Part shown: positions 41,899 to 50,920 of the stretch, piece by piece
How the letters are laid out: each line of letters starts with the position of its first letter
Numbering within the stretch: position 1 is the first letter of the stretch
From: WS-11 sp035275545
Lineage (GTDB): Bacteria; Eisenbacteria; RBG-16-71-46
Assembly (NCBI GenBank): GCA_035275545.1
Contig: DATEMP010000272.1
Location: 1 to 64,000 of the forward strand
Reading direction: 5' to 3'
Length of the DNA: 64,000 bases
Program-made: the position numbers and the translations under genes
The notes under the pieces: model-generated
What the model was told of the DNA's origin: nothing
Databases searched by the model: none
The model's input: only the letters and a program-made list of their open reading frames with translations

Positions 41899-42738
41899 AT
41901 GCGAAGCACGCGACCTTGGTTCTTCTCGTCCCCGGCCCGCGCATTCTCGAAGCACCCCGCTACATGTCTCGTCGCGATAGTAATGTTGTCACTGTGCGCG
42001 GCGGCCCCGTCATGGGCAGTGCTCCAATCGATTACCTGGAGCACGGAAACCCAGACGACTGCGGTCTCATATAATCAGCGCGCAGATCTCGTGTTCGAGA
42101 CTTCCGGCGGGGCCCTGCATGTCTTCGAAGTCATTGATTTGGACCCGATGGGGATCGAACAGCGCATCTGCCTTCCAAACCTTCCCGGCACCTTCGTTCT
42201 CGATCTGCCCGATGAATCCACGACTTACACCTGGACGGCTCTTACAGAACAATGCGACGAGGAACTCGGCCCTCTCGATGACGACAATACGCCCAACAGA
42301 TTCGAGATCGTTGTCCGGGTCCTCAACAATCCACAAATGCATAGTCCTGTGCTCGAGATCAACATTCCCTCGGGCGGCGACGATGATCCGTGGCACGAAG
42401 GTGCCCGGGCTCGCCAAGTGCGGCCGGAGGGGGAAGTGGCCGGCAGCGCGACCCCGTCCGCGGTCACGCTGCATGTACTGCGTGATATGCCGTTGGGCAC
42501 CGGCGTCAACCTGCGGGTCGGCCTCCCCGCGGAGACCCAGGCGCGCGTCGATCTCTTCGACATCACGGGACGCCGGCTGCGCACGCTATCGAACGGCGTG
42601 ATGTCGAGCGGCGAAACCGTGCTGTGGTGGGACGGCCGTGATGACGCCGGGCGGAACGCGCCCGCGGGAGTCGTGTTCGCGAGGCTGTCGACTCCGAGGG
42701 AGGCGCGTACCGCGCGCTTCCTGGCTGGCATTCGCTGA
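41899..42738 (+). CDS. Secreted protein with C-terminal FlgD-like domain
   Basis: 279 residues with a signal peptide (about 1-40, ending 'SLCAAAPSWA'). The middle has no family I recognise and is beta-rich with Asp/Glu stretches. The last ~85 residues ('MPLGTGVNLRVGLPAETQARVDLFDITGRRLRTLSNG...GRNAPAGVVFARL') form a FlgD Ig-like sorting domain with the 'WDGRDDAGR.APAG' signature. It is a small cell-surface or secreted protein of the same export class as four others in the window. Confidence 0.7.
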   Translation: MRSTRPWFFSSPARAFSKHPATCLVAIVMLSLCAAAPSWAVLQSITWSTETQTTAVSYNQRADLVFETSGGALHVFEVIDLDPMGIEQRICLPNLPGTFVLDLPDESTTYTWTALTEQCDEELGPLDDDNTPNRFEIVVRVLNNPQMHSPVLEINIPSGGDDDPWHEGARARQVRPEGEVAGSATPSAVTLHVLRDMPLGTGVNLRVGLPAETQARVDLFDITGRRLRTLSNGVMSSGETVLWWDGRDDAGRNAPAGVVFARLSTPREARTARFLAGIR

Positions 42739-42776
42739 GGCCCGCGGCTAGGGTCGAACCTCGCAACCGCTGGTGA

Positions 42777-42812
42777 CGACCGCGACCACCTCCGTCGAGG
42801 TGGTCGCGGTCG
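42777..42812. terminator. Perfect 16-bp inverted repeat
   Basis: CGACCGCGACCACCTC (42777-42792) and its exact complement (42797-42812) with a 4-nt loop CGTC, 38 bases after the secreted protein stop and 28 before the DUF1801 start. It is an unusually strong GC stem with no T-run, so it could terminate by Rho-assisted pausing, or protect or attenuate the next mRNA. Confidence 0.55.
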
Positions 42813-42840
42813 CAAAGTCGGCGCATAGGGAGAGAATCGA

Positions 42841-43236
42841 ATGGCCGATCTGCCCAAAGCAGCGCAAGGCACCTTCGACGAGCTGCTCGCGGGAGTCGAG
42901 CCCGACCTCGCCGCCATCGCTCGGCGCTTGCGGGCCATCATCCGTGCCGTCGACGTGAACACGGTTGAGACCGTGCGGCTCGGCGACAACGCCGCCACCT
43001 ATGGCGTCGGGCCGAAGAAGATGACCGACGGCTACGCCTACATCATGCCGATGCGCGGGTACGTCAATCTCGGCTTCTATCAAGGGGCGATGTTGGCGGA
43101 CCCCGAACGGCTGCTGGAAGGCACCGGCAAGGGGCTGCGTCACGTCAAGACCCGCACCTTGGCCGACGCCAACCGCCCTGCGGTTCGGGCTCTGGTGGCG
43201 GCGGCGCTCGCCCGGCGACGGAGTGGTGCCAAATGA
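42841..43236 (+). CDS. DUF1801 domain protein
   Basis: 131 residues. The pattern 'FDELLAGVEPDLAAIARRLRAIIRAV' followed by 'VRLGDNAATYGVGP' and 'AYIMPMRGYVNLGFYQGAML' fits the YdhG/DUF1801 fold, a small alpha/beta domain common in soil bacteria with no defined reaction. The C-terminus is basic. It is coupled to the DinB gene by ATGA. Confidence 0.85.
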   Translation: MADLPKAAQGTFDELLAGVEPDLAAIARRLRAIIRAVDVNTVETVRLGDNAATYGVGPKKMTDGYAYIMPMRGYVNLGFYQGAMLADPERLLEGTGKGLRHVKTRTLADANRPAVRALVAAALARRRSGAK

Positions 43237-43787
43237 CCGTCCCCAAGTCGACCGACGCCACGCTCCCGCTTGAGGCGTTCACGGGGCCGCTCAAGAACCA
43301 GTATCACCAGGCGCTCGCCACGCTCCGCGAGGCCATCGAGCTGTGTCCTGACGATTTGTGGCTAGATACCGGGCCCACGAACGCGTTCTGGCAGGTGGCC
43401 TATCACGCGCTGTTCTTCGCGCATTTCTATCTGGGCCAGAACGCAGCGTCCTTCCGGCCATGGGCCGAGCATCAGCGCGACAATCAGAACGAAGACGGCA
43501 TCGCGGGCGATCCCGATCCCAAGAGCACGCTGCCGCTCATCCCGCGGCCGTATTCCAAGGAGCAGGTCCTTCGTTACTGGGCGACTGTCGATGACATGGT
43601 GGATGGCGCGGTGGACGCCATGGACCTGACGAGGAGCGAAAGCGGCTTCCACTACCGGATGTCGAAACTGGAGCACCAGCTCGTGAACCTTCGCCACATC
43701 CAGCATCACGCTGCACAGCTCGCGGATCGACTGCGCGACGCGCTGGACATCGGCGTGAAGTGGAAGGGCGGAAGCCGCCCGGCGTAG
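43233..43787 (+). CDS. DinB-family metal-binding protein
   Basis: 184 residues. It has the DinB four-helix bundle: helix 1 'QYHQALATLREAIELCPDDLW' and metal His in 'QVAYHALFFAHFYL' and 'LRHIQHHAAQLADRLRD'. DinB/YfiT proteins bind metal and often catalyse thiol (bacillithiol/mycothiol) transfer; many are stress-induced. It overlaps the DUF1801 gene and converges on the SRPBCC gene. Confidence 0.85.
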   Translation: MTVPKSTDATLPLEAFTGPLKNQYHQALATLREAIELCPDDLWLDTGPTNAFWQVAYHALFFAHFYLGQNAASFRPWAEHQRDNQNEDGIAGDPDPKSTLPLIPRPYSKEQVLRYWATVDDMVDGAVDAMDLTRSESGFHYRMSKLEHQLVNLRHIQHHAAQLADRLRDALDIGVKWKGGSRPA

Positions 43788-43805
43788 CTCCGTCGGGTCG
43801 CGGGA

Positions 43806-44342
43806 TCAGGGGATCGACATGGCCGTCGACTCGGCAAGGGCTTTCAGGCGCGCCAGATCTGAGTCGACCTTGGCCTGCGCCGACCCTTGTGCGAGAGGGG
43901 CGAAGAGCGCCATCAGGCCCTTGAATCGCAACTCGACCTCGTAGACGAGAGTGGTGCCGCCGGTCGCCTCGTCGAGCGTGTACCGCACGAGCCCCTGCGC
44001 ATCGGCTCCCGCGAGGGTGACGGCGATCAGCCGGGGCGGATCGAGTTCCACCACTTCGCTGTCCATCGCCATCCGCCGGCCGCCCTCGACCACCGTCTCC
44101 CGCGATCGGGCACCGAGACGGAGTCCGCCTTCAGTGAGCGGAACCGAGCTCTCCAGCCCTCCGATCCACCGTTTCAACTGCTCCGGTTCGGTCAACAGCG
44201 GAAAGATGGCCGCGGCGGGTCGTGCGATGGCAGTCGTGGAGGTGTAACGCATGCGAGATCCTCTCTGGCTGATGGCAACGCCGATGCAGGCAACGACGAC
44301 AATAGTGAGACCCAGCGCGAGCAGCCACTTATGACGCGGCAT
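43806..44342 (-). CDS. SRPBCC-family protein with N-terminal membrane anchor
   Basis: 178 residues from ATG 44342. One membrane segment ('WLLALGLTIVVVACIGVAI') precedes a START/SRPBCC-type fold: 'TTAIARPAAAIFPLLTEPEQLKRWIGGLESSVPL' is the family's opening strand and helix. Members bind hydrophobic ligands or act as polyketide cyclase/AHSA1-like proteins. It overlaps the AraC-GyrI gene upstream by 14 bases, so it is probably its regulatory target. Confidence 0.8.
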   Translation of the reverse strand: MPRHKWLLALGLTIVVVACIGVAISQRGSRMRYTSTTAIARPAAAIFPLLTEPEQLKRWIGGLESSVPLTEGGLRLGARSRETVVEGGRRMAMDSEVVELDPPRLIAVTLAGADAQGLVRYTLDEATGGTTLVYEVELRFKGLMALFAPLAQGSAQAKVDSDLARLKALAESTAMSIP

Positions 44343-45240
44343 CCCGATCCTCCAATGGCAGTCGGATCTCCGTGCGCAGATCGTGTGGGGCGGTGCTCTG
44401 CGGGTCACTCAGGTAGATCTCGACCGCCGGACGTTTGGCCATCACGCGGCGTGTCGGCGGGAGGTACTCGGCCCCGAGCCACCGATACGTTTCGATCAGG
44501 GTCTCGAACGGACCGTAGTGCGTGCCGACGGCGTAGTCGCCCGCGGGGATCTCCTGCATGCCGATGATCCCTTCGCCCTTCACATCTGCAGCGACCGTCA
44601 GGCAGGTATCGAAGCGGAGCTTGTCCGGCGGAGTCACCGACGGATCGTCATGCGCCATGCCCATGAGTCGCGTATCGGGGCCACAGAGTCCTCGCGCCAT
44701 GGCCCACTCCATCAGTTGCCCGAAGACCGGCGTGACCTCCTCATACGGGCCAATGTGACGGATGAACGCCACGCGAGTTGCCGGATAACGGTGAATCGCG
44801 CCGTCGAGAGACTCGTGCTCGCGCGCGAGGAGTTGACGCACCTCCCTCCCGCCATCGAAATGGAGAGCGAGCGGGGCCGCGATGCGCGAGCTGAGCCCGC
44901 TGGTCTCGCGAAACTCCGACGGGGACGTTCCAAACGTCCGGGTGAAGGCCCGGGTGAACGCCTCATGTGAGTCATAGCCGGCCTCCAGCGCGACCTCCAT
45001 GATCGAAGTCGAACCGACCTTGAGGCGATGGGCAGCGCGCTCCAGACGGAGCCGTCGGATGTGCTCGGCGGGAGCTTCGCCCACGAGCGCACGAAAGAGC
45101 CGATGGAAGTGATGCGGTGCCGTTGCAGTCAGGCGTGCGAGATCCTCGAACGTCAGTGGGTCGTCGAGGTGCTCCTGGATGTGGATGAGCGCCGCGAGGA
45201 CTCGCTCCTGATGGCTGGCTTGGGTCTTGGGGTTCGGCAT
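44329..45240 (-). CDS. AraC-type regulator with GyrI-like effector-binding domain
   Basis: 303 residues. The N-terminal HTH pair 'LTFEDLARLTATAPHHFHRLFRALVGEAPAEHIRRLRLERA' and 'IMEVALEAGYDSHEAFTRAFTRTFGTSPSEFR' is followed by a GyrI/BmrR C-terminal domain ('TRVAFIRHIGPYEEVTPVFGQLMEWA', 'IPAGDYAVGTHYGPFETLIETYRWLGAEYL'), as in Rob/SoxS-type drug sensors. It probably senses a hydrophobic compound. ATG 45240 chosen over GTG 45243. Confidence 0.92.
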   Translation of the reverse strand: MPNPKTQASHQERVLAALIHIQEHLDDPLTFEDLARLTATAPHHFHRLFRALVGEAPAEHIRRLRLERAAHRLKVGSTSIMEVALEAGYDSHEAFTRAFTRTFGTSPSEFRETSGLSSRIAAPLALHFDGGREVRQLLAREHESLDGAIHRYPATRVAFIRHIGPYEEVTPVFGQLMEWAMARGLCGPDTRLMGMAHDDPSVTPPDKLRFDTCLTVAADVKGEGIIGMQEIPAGDYAVGTHYGPFETLIETYRWLGAEYLPPTRRVMAKRPAVEIYLSDPQSTAPHDLRTEIRLPLEDRDAAS

Positions 45241-45333
45241 CACGCGAGATGCTAGGCGAATGGAGTCACGGACGCTTGATCGTTCTTGCGAAAGTGGTCA
45301 GCGCGTCCGTGATGTGCGAGGACTCGCTGCACT

Positions 45334-45831
45334 TCAATCCCCTGCGGGCTCCCCGGTCCAGCGATAGAGCCACCAGTGCCCTTCGAGAGGTCGGATACGC
45401 CGACCGGGCCGCACCAGGTCCCGGTCATCGATCGTATCGAGGCTCGCCAGCGTGTCGAACGTGACGCCTGGCGGCATGATCGAATCGAGCCAGGCGAATC
45501 CCTTGGAGTCGGCCAGGCGGCCAAGCCGCCGCCCGCCCGCCGGGATGAAGATCCGGTGCGTCGACTCCACCGCTCCGCCCCCCGGGAGTTCGAGCCGGCC
45601 CATGATCCGCAGCCACTGCCGGACCAACTCGGGGTCGCGATCGTTCACGCCGTAGCGAAGCTGCGCCTGGTGGTTGTCCCGCAATGAGTCGAGGTCGGCT
45701 CGATGAGCACGGAAGAACGCGATCAATCGTTCGTCCGTCGGAAGTGCCCGAGGCGGTGCTTGAGGACCGCACCCGCCGGCGAGCGCGCCCACGAGCGCGA
45801 TAGCCATGAGCGTCCCGCGATGCCTTCTCAC
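45334..45831 (-). CDS. Hypothetical lipoprotein
   Basis: 165 residues from GTG 45831, which supplies the basic n-region 'RRHRG' before 'LMAIALVGALAGGC' (lipobox Cys at about residue 21). ATG 45807 is an alternative with a short signal. The mature domain ('DERLIAFFRAHRADLDSLRDN...GHWWLYRWT') has no family name I recall. It is divergent from the MDR oxidoreductase, sharing a ~95-bp control region. Confidence 0.65.
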   Translation of the reverse strand: MRRHRGTLMAIALVGALAGGCGPQAPPRALPTDERLIAFFRAHRADLDSLRDNHQAQLRYGVNDRDPELVRQWLRIMGRLELPGGGAVESTHRIFIPAGGRRLGRLADSKGFAWLDSIMPPGVTFDTLASLDTIDDRDLVRPGRRIRPLEGHWWLYRWTGEPAGD

Positions 45832-45925
45832 GACCTGGAATGTAAGCCATCGGCTCGTCCGTGGCATTGCGGCCGAAATGGATCGCCGGATAGACTGGCG
45901 GCGCATGTTGCGATCCGCCGTTCTC

Positions 45926-46903
45926 ATGAGAGCCGCTGTCGCCACGCGCTACGGGCTGCCGGATGGGCTCGAGATGAGAGACGTTCCGCAGCCTCAGCCC
46001 GCGAAGGGCGAGGTGCTGGTCGCGGTGCATGCGACGACAGTCACGCGCAGCGATTGCGGCTTTCTGGCGCCGCATCCGAGCCTTCTCCGGTTGTTCTATG
46101 GCTGGAGCCGACCGCGGCAGCCGATCCTCGGCATGGATTTCGCCGGCACGGTCGAGGCGATCGGCGAAGGCGTCAGCGCCTTCCACCCGGGCGACCGCGT
46201 GTTCGGCATGTTGCGCTGGCACGAGCTCGGCGCGCACGCAGAGTACGTGTGCGTGCCTGAGGACGGCTACATCGCGCCGATGCCGGCGGATGCGCGCTTC
46301 GGGGAGGTCGTTGTGTGCGAGGGGGCTTTCTATGCCTTCAACTCACTCAAGGCGCTGAAGCTGAAAGCAGGTGACAGGATCTTGATCTACGGTGCGTCGG
46401 GCGCAATCGGCACAGCAGCGGTGCAGCTCGCACAGATCATGGGCGCGAGGGTGACAGCGGTCGTCGCGACGCAACACGTCGAGCTCCTGAAGTCGCTCGG
46501 CGCCGAGCGCGTCATCGATTACACACGCGAAGACTTCACGCGTATCGGCGAAACCTTCGACTGCATGCTCGACGCCGTCGGTAAGACGACATACTCGCGC
46601 AGCCGCCGGCTCATGAAGCCCGGCGCGGTGTTCGCCGGCACCGATATCGGGCCCTGGGCACAGACGCTGGTCTTGGTGATGTGGTTCGCGATCACAGGCA
46701 GCCGTCGCGTAATTGTCGCGATGCCGCGCCCGATCGCGGGCTTCGCTCAGCTCATGCGAGAGCACATCCAGGCCGGCACGTTTTGCGCGGTGATCGACCG
46801 ACGCTATCCGCTCGAACAGATCCGCGAGGCGTACGCCTATGTCGAGACCGGCCAGAAAACCGGTATCGTCGTGATCAACGTCCGGCCGGACGAAGCCGCC
46901 TGA
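45926..46903 (+). CDS. Medium-chain (quinone oxidoreductase-like) NAD(P)H dehydrogenase
   Basis: 325 residues from ATG 45926. The MDR fold is clear: GroES-like N-terminal domain ('RDVPQPQPAKGEVLVAVHATTVTRSDCGF', 'GMDFAGTVEAIGEGVSAFHPGDRVFG') and Rossmann 'LIYGASGAIGTAAVQLAQIMGARVTAV'. The Zn-ligand set of alcohol dehydrogenases is lacking, so a quinone oxidoreductase/zeta-crystallin-like enzyme is likely. It lies 24 bases before an SDR gene and probably shares its transcript. Confidence 0.88.
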   Translation: MRAAVATRYGLPDGLEMRDVPQPQPAKGEVLVAVHATTVTRSDCGFLAPHPSLLRLFYGWSRPRQPILGMDFAGTVEAIGEGVSAFHPGDRVFGMLRWHELGAHAEYVCVPEDGYIAPMPADARFGEVVVCEGAFYAFNSLKALKLKAGDRILIYGASGAIGTAAVQLAQIMGARVTAVVATQHVELLKSLGAERVIDYTREDFTRIGETFDCMLDAVGKTTYSRSRRLMKPGAVFAGTDIGPWAQTLVLVMWFAITGSRRVIVAMPRPIAGFAQLMREHIQAGTFCAVIDRRYPLEQIREAYAYVETGQKTGIVVINVRPDEAA

Positions 46904-46927
46904 TGATGATGGGTCGCCAATCGAACC

Positions 46928-47644
46928 ATGATCGACAAACCGATCCTGATCGTCGGAGGCACAAGAGGCACCGGGCTTTTGATCGCTCGGCTTCTCGAAC
47001 AGCGTGTACTGCCCGTTCGAGTGTTGGCTCGAGACCCTGCACGTGCCAAGGCGACGCTCGGGCCCGGCGTTCAAGTGATCGCCGGAGATGTTACGAAGAA
47101 GGAGACGTTGCCGCGCGCGATCGAAGGAACGTGTCACATCATCTTCACCGCGGGCTGTCGAAGCGGGCATCCGGCGAGCGAAACACAGATCAAGGCGACT
47201 GAGTACGATGGAGTACTCAATGCTCTGGCATCGGCGCAACGGGCCGGACCTACCGGCCGCTTCATGTACATGACATCCAGTGGGGTCGCAACCCGCTCAC
47301 TCGTATCAGCCTGTCTCAATCTCTACAAAGGCAACACGCTCGTGTGGCGGCGGCGCGCAGAAGATGCCATCCGCGGGAGCGGCCTGGACTACACGATCAT
47401 TCGCACCGGCATGCTGCAGAATGGCGCGGCCGGCCGACGCGTGATCGAGCTCACCCAGGAGGCTCTGCCACTCTCGATTCGGTACCGCATTGCCCGTGCC
47501 GATGTGGCGGAGGCGTTCGCGGCAGCTCTGGACCATCCTCGCGCTTCACGTGCGACGTTTGAAATCGTATGGGCTGGCCGCGGTCGACCAGCGCCCTGGC
47601 CTGCGCTGTTCGAGCGGCTCAAGCCAGATGCGCCCCTGCCCTAG
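46928..47644 (+). CDS. NAD(P)-binding SDR/NmrA-like protein
   Basis: 238 residues. 'ILIVGGTRGTGLLIARLL' is the atypical-SDR GxxGxxG nucleotide loop, 'VQVIAGDVTKKETLPRAIEG' matches the NmrA pattern, and 'YMTSSGVATRS' and 'GLDYTIIRTGML' follow the active-site region of SDR_a5. No complete YxxxK catalytic pair is clear, so it may be a redox sensor or a reductase. The stop overlaps that of the convergent SRPBCC gene. Confidence 0.85.
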   Translation: MIDKPILIVGGTRGTGLLIARLLEQRVLPVRVLARDPARAKATLGPGVQVIAGDVTKKETLPRAIEGTCHIIFTAGCRSGHPASETQIKATEYDGVLNALASAQRAGPTGRFMYMTSSGVATRSLVSACLNLYKGNTLVWRRRAEDAIRGSGLDYTIIRTGMLQNGAAGRRVIELTQEALPLSIRYRIARADVAEAFAAALDHPRASRATFEIVWAGRGRPAPWPALFERLKPDAPLP

Positions 47645-48075
47645 GAGCGATCTGCGCGCACGCGGGCCGCAAGAGCGTCGAGGCTGCGCTCGAGCTGCGG
47701 TCGTGTGAGCCAGACGAACACGCCCATCAGGCCCGGAATCCAGGCGGACATGTCGACCGTCCAGCGGAGTTGCGTGGTGCCGTCCGGCCGCGAAGCGAGC
47801 TGCTGCTCGGCACGGTGCGCGCGGACGAAGGGGTTGCGTGCGACGGTATAGACGTATCGATGCGGACGCTCGGCCACGAGCACACGTTCGACGAGCCGCG
47901 CCCGGACGCCCAGGTTCTTCACCGTGACAATGCGCTCGAAACCCTCCGTGTCGGGATCACCCCCGCCCGCGACGACCGGCGCCGACGACCACTCGCTCAT
48001 GCGCTCTGGCCTGGTGATCCACTCCCACACGACGCCGGGCGGTGCGTCTAGAACGCGCTCAAACACGATCCGCAT
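47641..48075 (-). CDS. SRPBCC-family protein
   Basis: 144 residues. 'FERVLDAPPGVVWEWITRPERMSEW' is the SRPBCC/polyketide-cyclase opening, with strands 'GFERIVTVKNLGVRARLVERVLVAERPHRYVY' following. No membrane anchor. Ligand unknown. It is immediately downstream of the DUF4013-like membrane gene on the same strand (no gap), so likely the same operon. Confidence 0.85.
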   Translation of the reverse strand: MRIVFERVLDAPPGVVWEWITRPERMSEWSSAPVVAGGGDPDTEGFERIVTVKNLGVRARLVERVLVAERPHRYVYTVARNPFVRAHRAEQQLASRPDGTTQLRWTVDMSAWIPGLMGVFVWLTRPQLERSLDALAARVRADRS

Positions 48076-48741
48076 CTACTCACCCGCCCGGTCGAGCGTG
48101 ATTCGACTTCGAAGCTCTGGTGTCATCGCGCACCCGAACGTAACGCCAACCACACTCCACGCCCAGGCGCTCGCGATGAAAAACCCAACAACGAGGAACA
48201 CCACCGCGGCGCAGGACAATGCAATGCTGGCCGCCCCTACGCACCACGCCCAAAGGTAATCGCGCCCTGCACGCCGCATGTGCACGAATGCCTGGTCGGG
48301 TCGGTGCAGGATCGTGGTGTTGCCGTCGCGCACGAAGGTATTGATCGCGGCAGGGAATAAAAACAAGCCAATCGCGAACGCTACAACTCCCACGACCAGC
48401 AGCACGAGCGTTGCGGTCGTGCGCATGCCGATCACCCACGGTATGAGCAGCGGCATCGCGATGCCGAGATACCACAACCCACCCCACATGACGATCGCGC
48501 TCGCACGGGCTGTTACCAGAATGGGGCGAAACCCACGAAAGTACGGCGGATCGTTGCGGTAGACGCGCCGCATCACCAGGTAGCGATGCCCCAGGTTGAG
48601 CGCCCAGCCGACGAACGGCACGAGCAGGAACAGCAGTCCCCCGACGACGATGTCACGGCGCGACTGCTGTGAACGAAGCGGAAACCCGAAGAGGTCGCGC
48701 ACCGACGGCATGGGCAGATGGTCGGGCGCCGGCCTCGTCAT
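48076..48741 (-). CDS. DUF4013-like membrane protein
   Basis: 221 residues from an ATG overlapping the SDR stop (ATGA). About five membrane helices. 'GGLLFLLVPFVGWALNLGHRYLVMRRVY' and 'AIVMWGGLWYLGIAMPLLIPWVIGM' resemble DUF4013 proteins, whose function is unknown. Part of the SDR-membrane-SRPBCC operon. Confidence 0.65.
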   Translation of the reverse strand: MTRPAPDHLPMPSVRDLFGFPLRSQQSRRDIVVGGLLFLLVPFVGWALNLGHRYLVMRRVYRNDPPYFRGFRPILVTARASAIVMWGGLWYLGIAMPLLIPWVIGMRTTATLVLLVVGVVAFAIGLFLFPAAINTFVRDGNTTILHRPDQAFVHMRRAGRDYLWAWCVGAASIALSCAAVVFLVVGFFIASAWAWSVVGVTFGCAMTPELRSRITLDRAGE

Positions 48742-49661
48742 CGGGGCGCTCCGTGACGGGTCTGGCGACGAACGTATCGCCTGCCGACGGTCTCGGCGTG
48801 TTCGTGCAGCCAGTCGGCGAGCCGCATTGTGCCCAGCGGCGGGTGAGGCGACGCGAGGGTTCCCGCGCGCAGCGCTGCCATCTCGTCGTTCGTGACGATG
48901 GTGTCGCCGATGACCTTGCCCAACATCCACGCGGCCGACATCACCGCAGGCCCCGGCAGACACACGATCTGTGAGCGGGAGTCGATCGCATCGTGAATCA
49001 GCCGTACGAACTCGAGATACGTGTACCGCTCGCTTCCGCCCACATCGACGATGCTGCCCTCGAGCGGCCCCTCAGCAATATCGGCCGTTACGCGCGCGAC
49101 ATCCTCGCCCGCGACGGGTTGCACCTCGTAGCCGCCATCGCCGGCAACGAGGAACACCGGCAGCCGCCGAAGCAGCCACGCGTGGTTGGTGATGAGCACG
49201 TCACCGTCGCCGAAGATCAGGGTTGGCTGCACGATGGCGTGCGGCAGGCCCGAGGCACGCACCACTTCGTCTGCGCGCCATTTCCAGACGAGGTAGGGAT
49301 GGGGTGAATCCGGGGCAGCACTAACGACACCGATGTGCACGACGCCGCCCACCTGCGCGCGCACGGCGGCGTCGAGCAACACGCGCGTGTTGTCGACTGC
49401 GGTCTCGAACGTCATCCCTGCATGCGGGTAGCGAATCCAGTACGTGTTGACGAACAGGTCGGCGCCGCGCATGCACGTCACGAGCTCCTCTCGCCGCGAG
49501 AAACCGAGTGGATGCGCAGCTACCTGGAGGGCCAACGGGTCGCCCGGGTATCGCGAGTTGGTGAGGGTTCGCACCGACCAGCCGCGGGCGATGAGTTCAC
49601 GGGCGATGAACCGCCCGGTGAACGAAAACGCGCCGGTCACCACGGCTGTGCGCGAGGCCAT
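48738..49661 (-). CDS. NAD(P)H-binding epimerase/NmrA-like protein
   Basis: 307 residues. N-terminal 'AVVTGAFSFTGRFIARELIARGW' is the GxxGxxG Rossmann loop, 'DNTRVLLDAAVRAQVGGVVHIGVV' matches the extended-SDR pattern, and 'YLEFVRLIHDAI' the C-terminal substrate domain. It probably reduces or epimerises a small substrate or quinone. The first ~20 codons are duplicated in a pseudogene at 51966-52029. Confidence 0.88.
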   Translation of the reverse strand: MASRTAVVTGAFSFTGRFIARELIARGWSVRTLTNSRYPGDPLALQVAAHPLGFSRREELVTCMRGADLFVNTYWIRYPHAGMTFETAVDNTRVLLDAAVRAQVGGVVHIGVVSAAPDSPHPYLVWKWRADEVVRASGLPHAIVQPTLIFGDGDVLITNHAWLLRRLPVFLVAGDGGYEVQPVAGEDVARVTADIAEGPLEGSIVDVGGSERYTYLEFVRLIHDAIDSRSQIVCLPGPAVMSAAWMLGKVIGDTIVTNDEMAALRAGTLASPHPPLGTMRLADWLHEHAETVGRRYVRRQTRHGAPR

Positions 49662-49696
49662 GAGCGTGCCAGCACCCCGTTACGGAGCGGGGTCGC

Positions 49697-50812
49697 TCAC
49701 GTCGTTCCGCCGGGCTCTTCGCCGCGCCTCCTGAGACCCGCACTCGCGATGGCCCAGCTCCGGCAGCGGTGCCAGAATCCGGCGTCGTCGTTCCAGGCGG
49801 CGAGATCCACGCGCTTGCCCAGCTCGCGGAACGCATTCCGGCACTCCCCCGGTCGATTGGCCTGGGCGGCAAAGCGAGCCAGGAGACTGAGCGGAAGCGC
49901 CGACTCCGGGCACCGCTTCCGCCACGCCTCGAGCCCCACGCGCACGCGCTCCCAGGTCACGGCCGGAGAGTCTTCGAAGACATTGTTCGTATAGCCCGAC
50001 TGGAAGTAGATGATGCGCGCGTAGAGCTCCGGTCCGCGCCCGCCGGGATTGCGATCGGCCACCTCGGCCGCGAAGCGCTCCCAGTCCCCCGGCTCCCCGA
50101 ACCACCGTGGCATCAATCGCCTGGACTTGGCGGTGTAGAGCTCGGCATGGGTGGGGAATGCCGCCACTCCTTCGTCGAATATCCGGTCGTATTCCTGGTC
50201 GCTGGCACTCGAACACAGCGCCACCTCGAGCATCGCCTCATACCAGCCGGGGCAGTCGTGCCCGATGCGCTCGGCGCGCCGAAGGAGCTGCCTCGCCTCC
50301 GCGATGTCGTCGGCGAACTTCGGCCACTGGCTCGCCTTCACGGTGTGCGCATAGCCGCCACCACGCGCCGCCCATCCCCGCTGGATGAGCGCGTTCGCGA
50401 GGGCAATCGTCGCCGTCGCCGAGCGTGGCTGCCCCTCACGCCACTGACGGAGGTTGTGGAGGAGCTGCTCCCACGTTTCCGCAGGGAGATCCGAGTCATC
50501 GGCGCTTTGGAATGCCCAATAGTAGAAGCTCGACACCATGGAGCTTCCGGAAGGGAACGACGCGTTCGTCGATCGCGTGGAGTCCGCCAGCGCCTCGAGC
50601 TCGATGTAGCGACGCTCGAGCAGCAGCGTGCGCACGCGCAGCCCGAACCGGGCGCGATCGAGCTTCGCGTTCGAAACCGCGAAGTGAAGTCGGAGCTCCT
50701 CGTCAGCCTGGGCCTGGACCCGGGCCTGAGCCGCATGGCTGTGGCGGCTGGGCACACAGCCAGTCGTCAGAGCGGCAGACAGAATCAGGGCGAGGACAGC
50801 GTATGGGCGCAT
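49697..50812 (-). CDS. Lipoprotein of the DUF4034 type
   Basis: 371 residues from ATG 50812. Signal peptide 'VLALILSAALTTGC' (lipobox Cys19). The mature part is helical: 'LLLERRYIELEALADSTRSTNASFPSG' is the DUF4034 start ('...R.F..LE.la...r....r...G'), and later TPR-like helices ('ATIALANALIQRGWAARGGGYA') follow. Function unknown. Confidence 0.75.
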   Translation of the reverse strand: MRPYAVLALILSAALTTGCVPSRHSHAAQARVQAQADEELRLHFAVSNAKLDRARFGLRVRTLLLERRYIELEALADSTRSTNASFPSGSSMVSSFYYWAFQSADDSDLPAETWEQLLHNLRQWREGQPRSATATIALANALIQRGWAARGGGYAHTVKASQWPKFADDIAEARQLLRRAERIGHDCPGWYEAMLEVALCSSASDQEYDRIFDEGVAAFPTHAELYTAKSRRLMPRWFGEPGDWERFAAEVADRNPGGRGPELYARIIYFQSGYTNNVFEDSPAVTWERVRVGLEAWRKRCPESALPLSLLARFAAQANRPGECRNAFRELGKRVDLAAWNDDAGFWHRCRSWAIASAGLRRRGEEPGGTT

Positions 50813-50920
50813 GGGGCCTCCCTGGGGCCTCCGAGATTGTCGGCGGGACAGGGCGCGGGCTTGAGGCGTGCCGGCGGGCGCGGGGTCCATTTCGCGCAGC
50901 GCGTCGATGCGACCGGTGGC

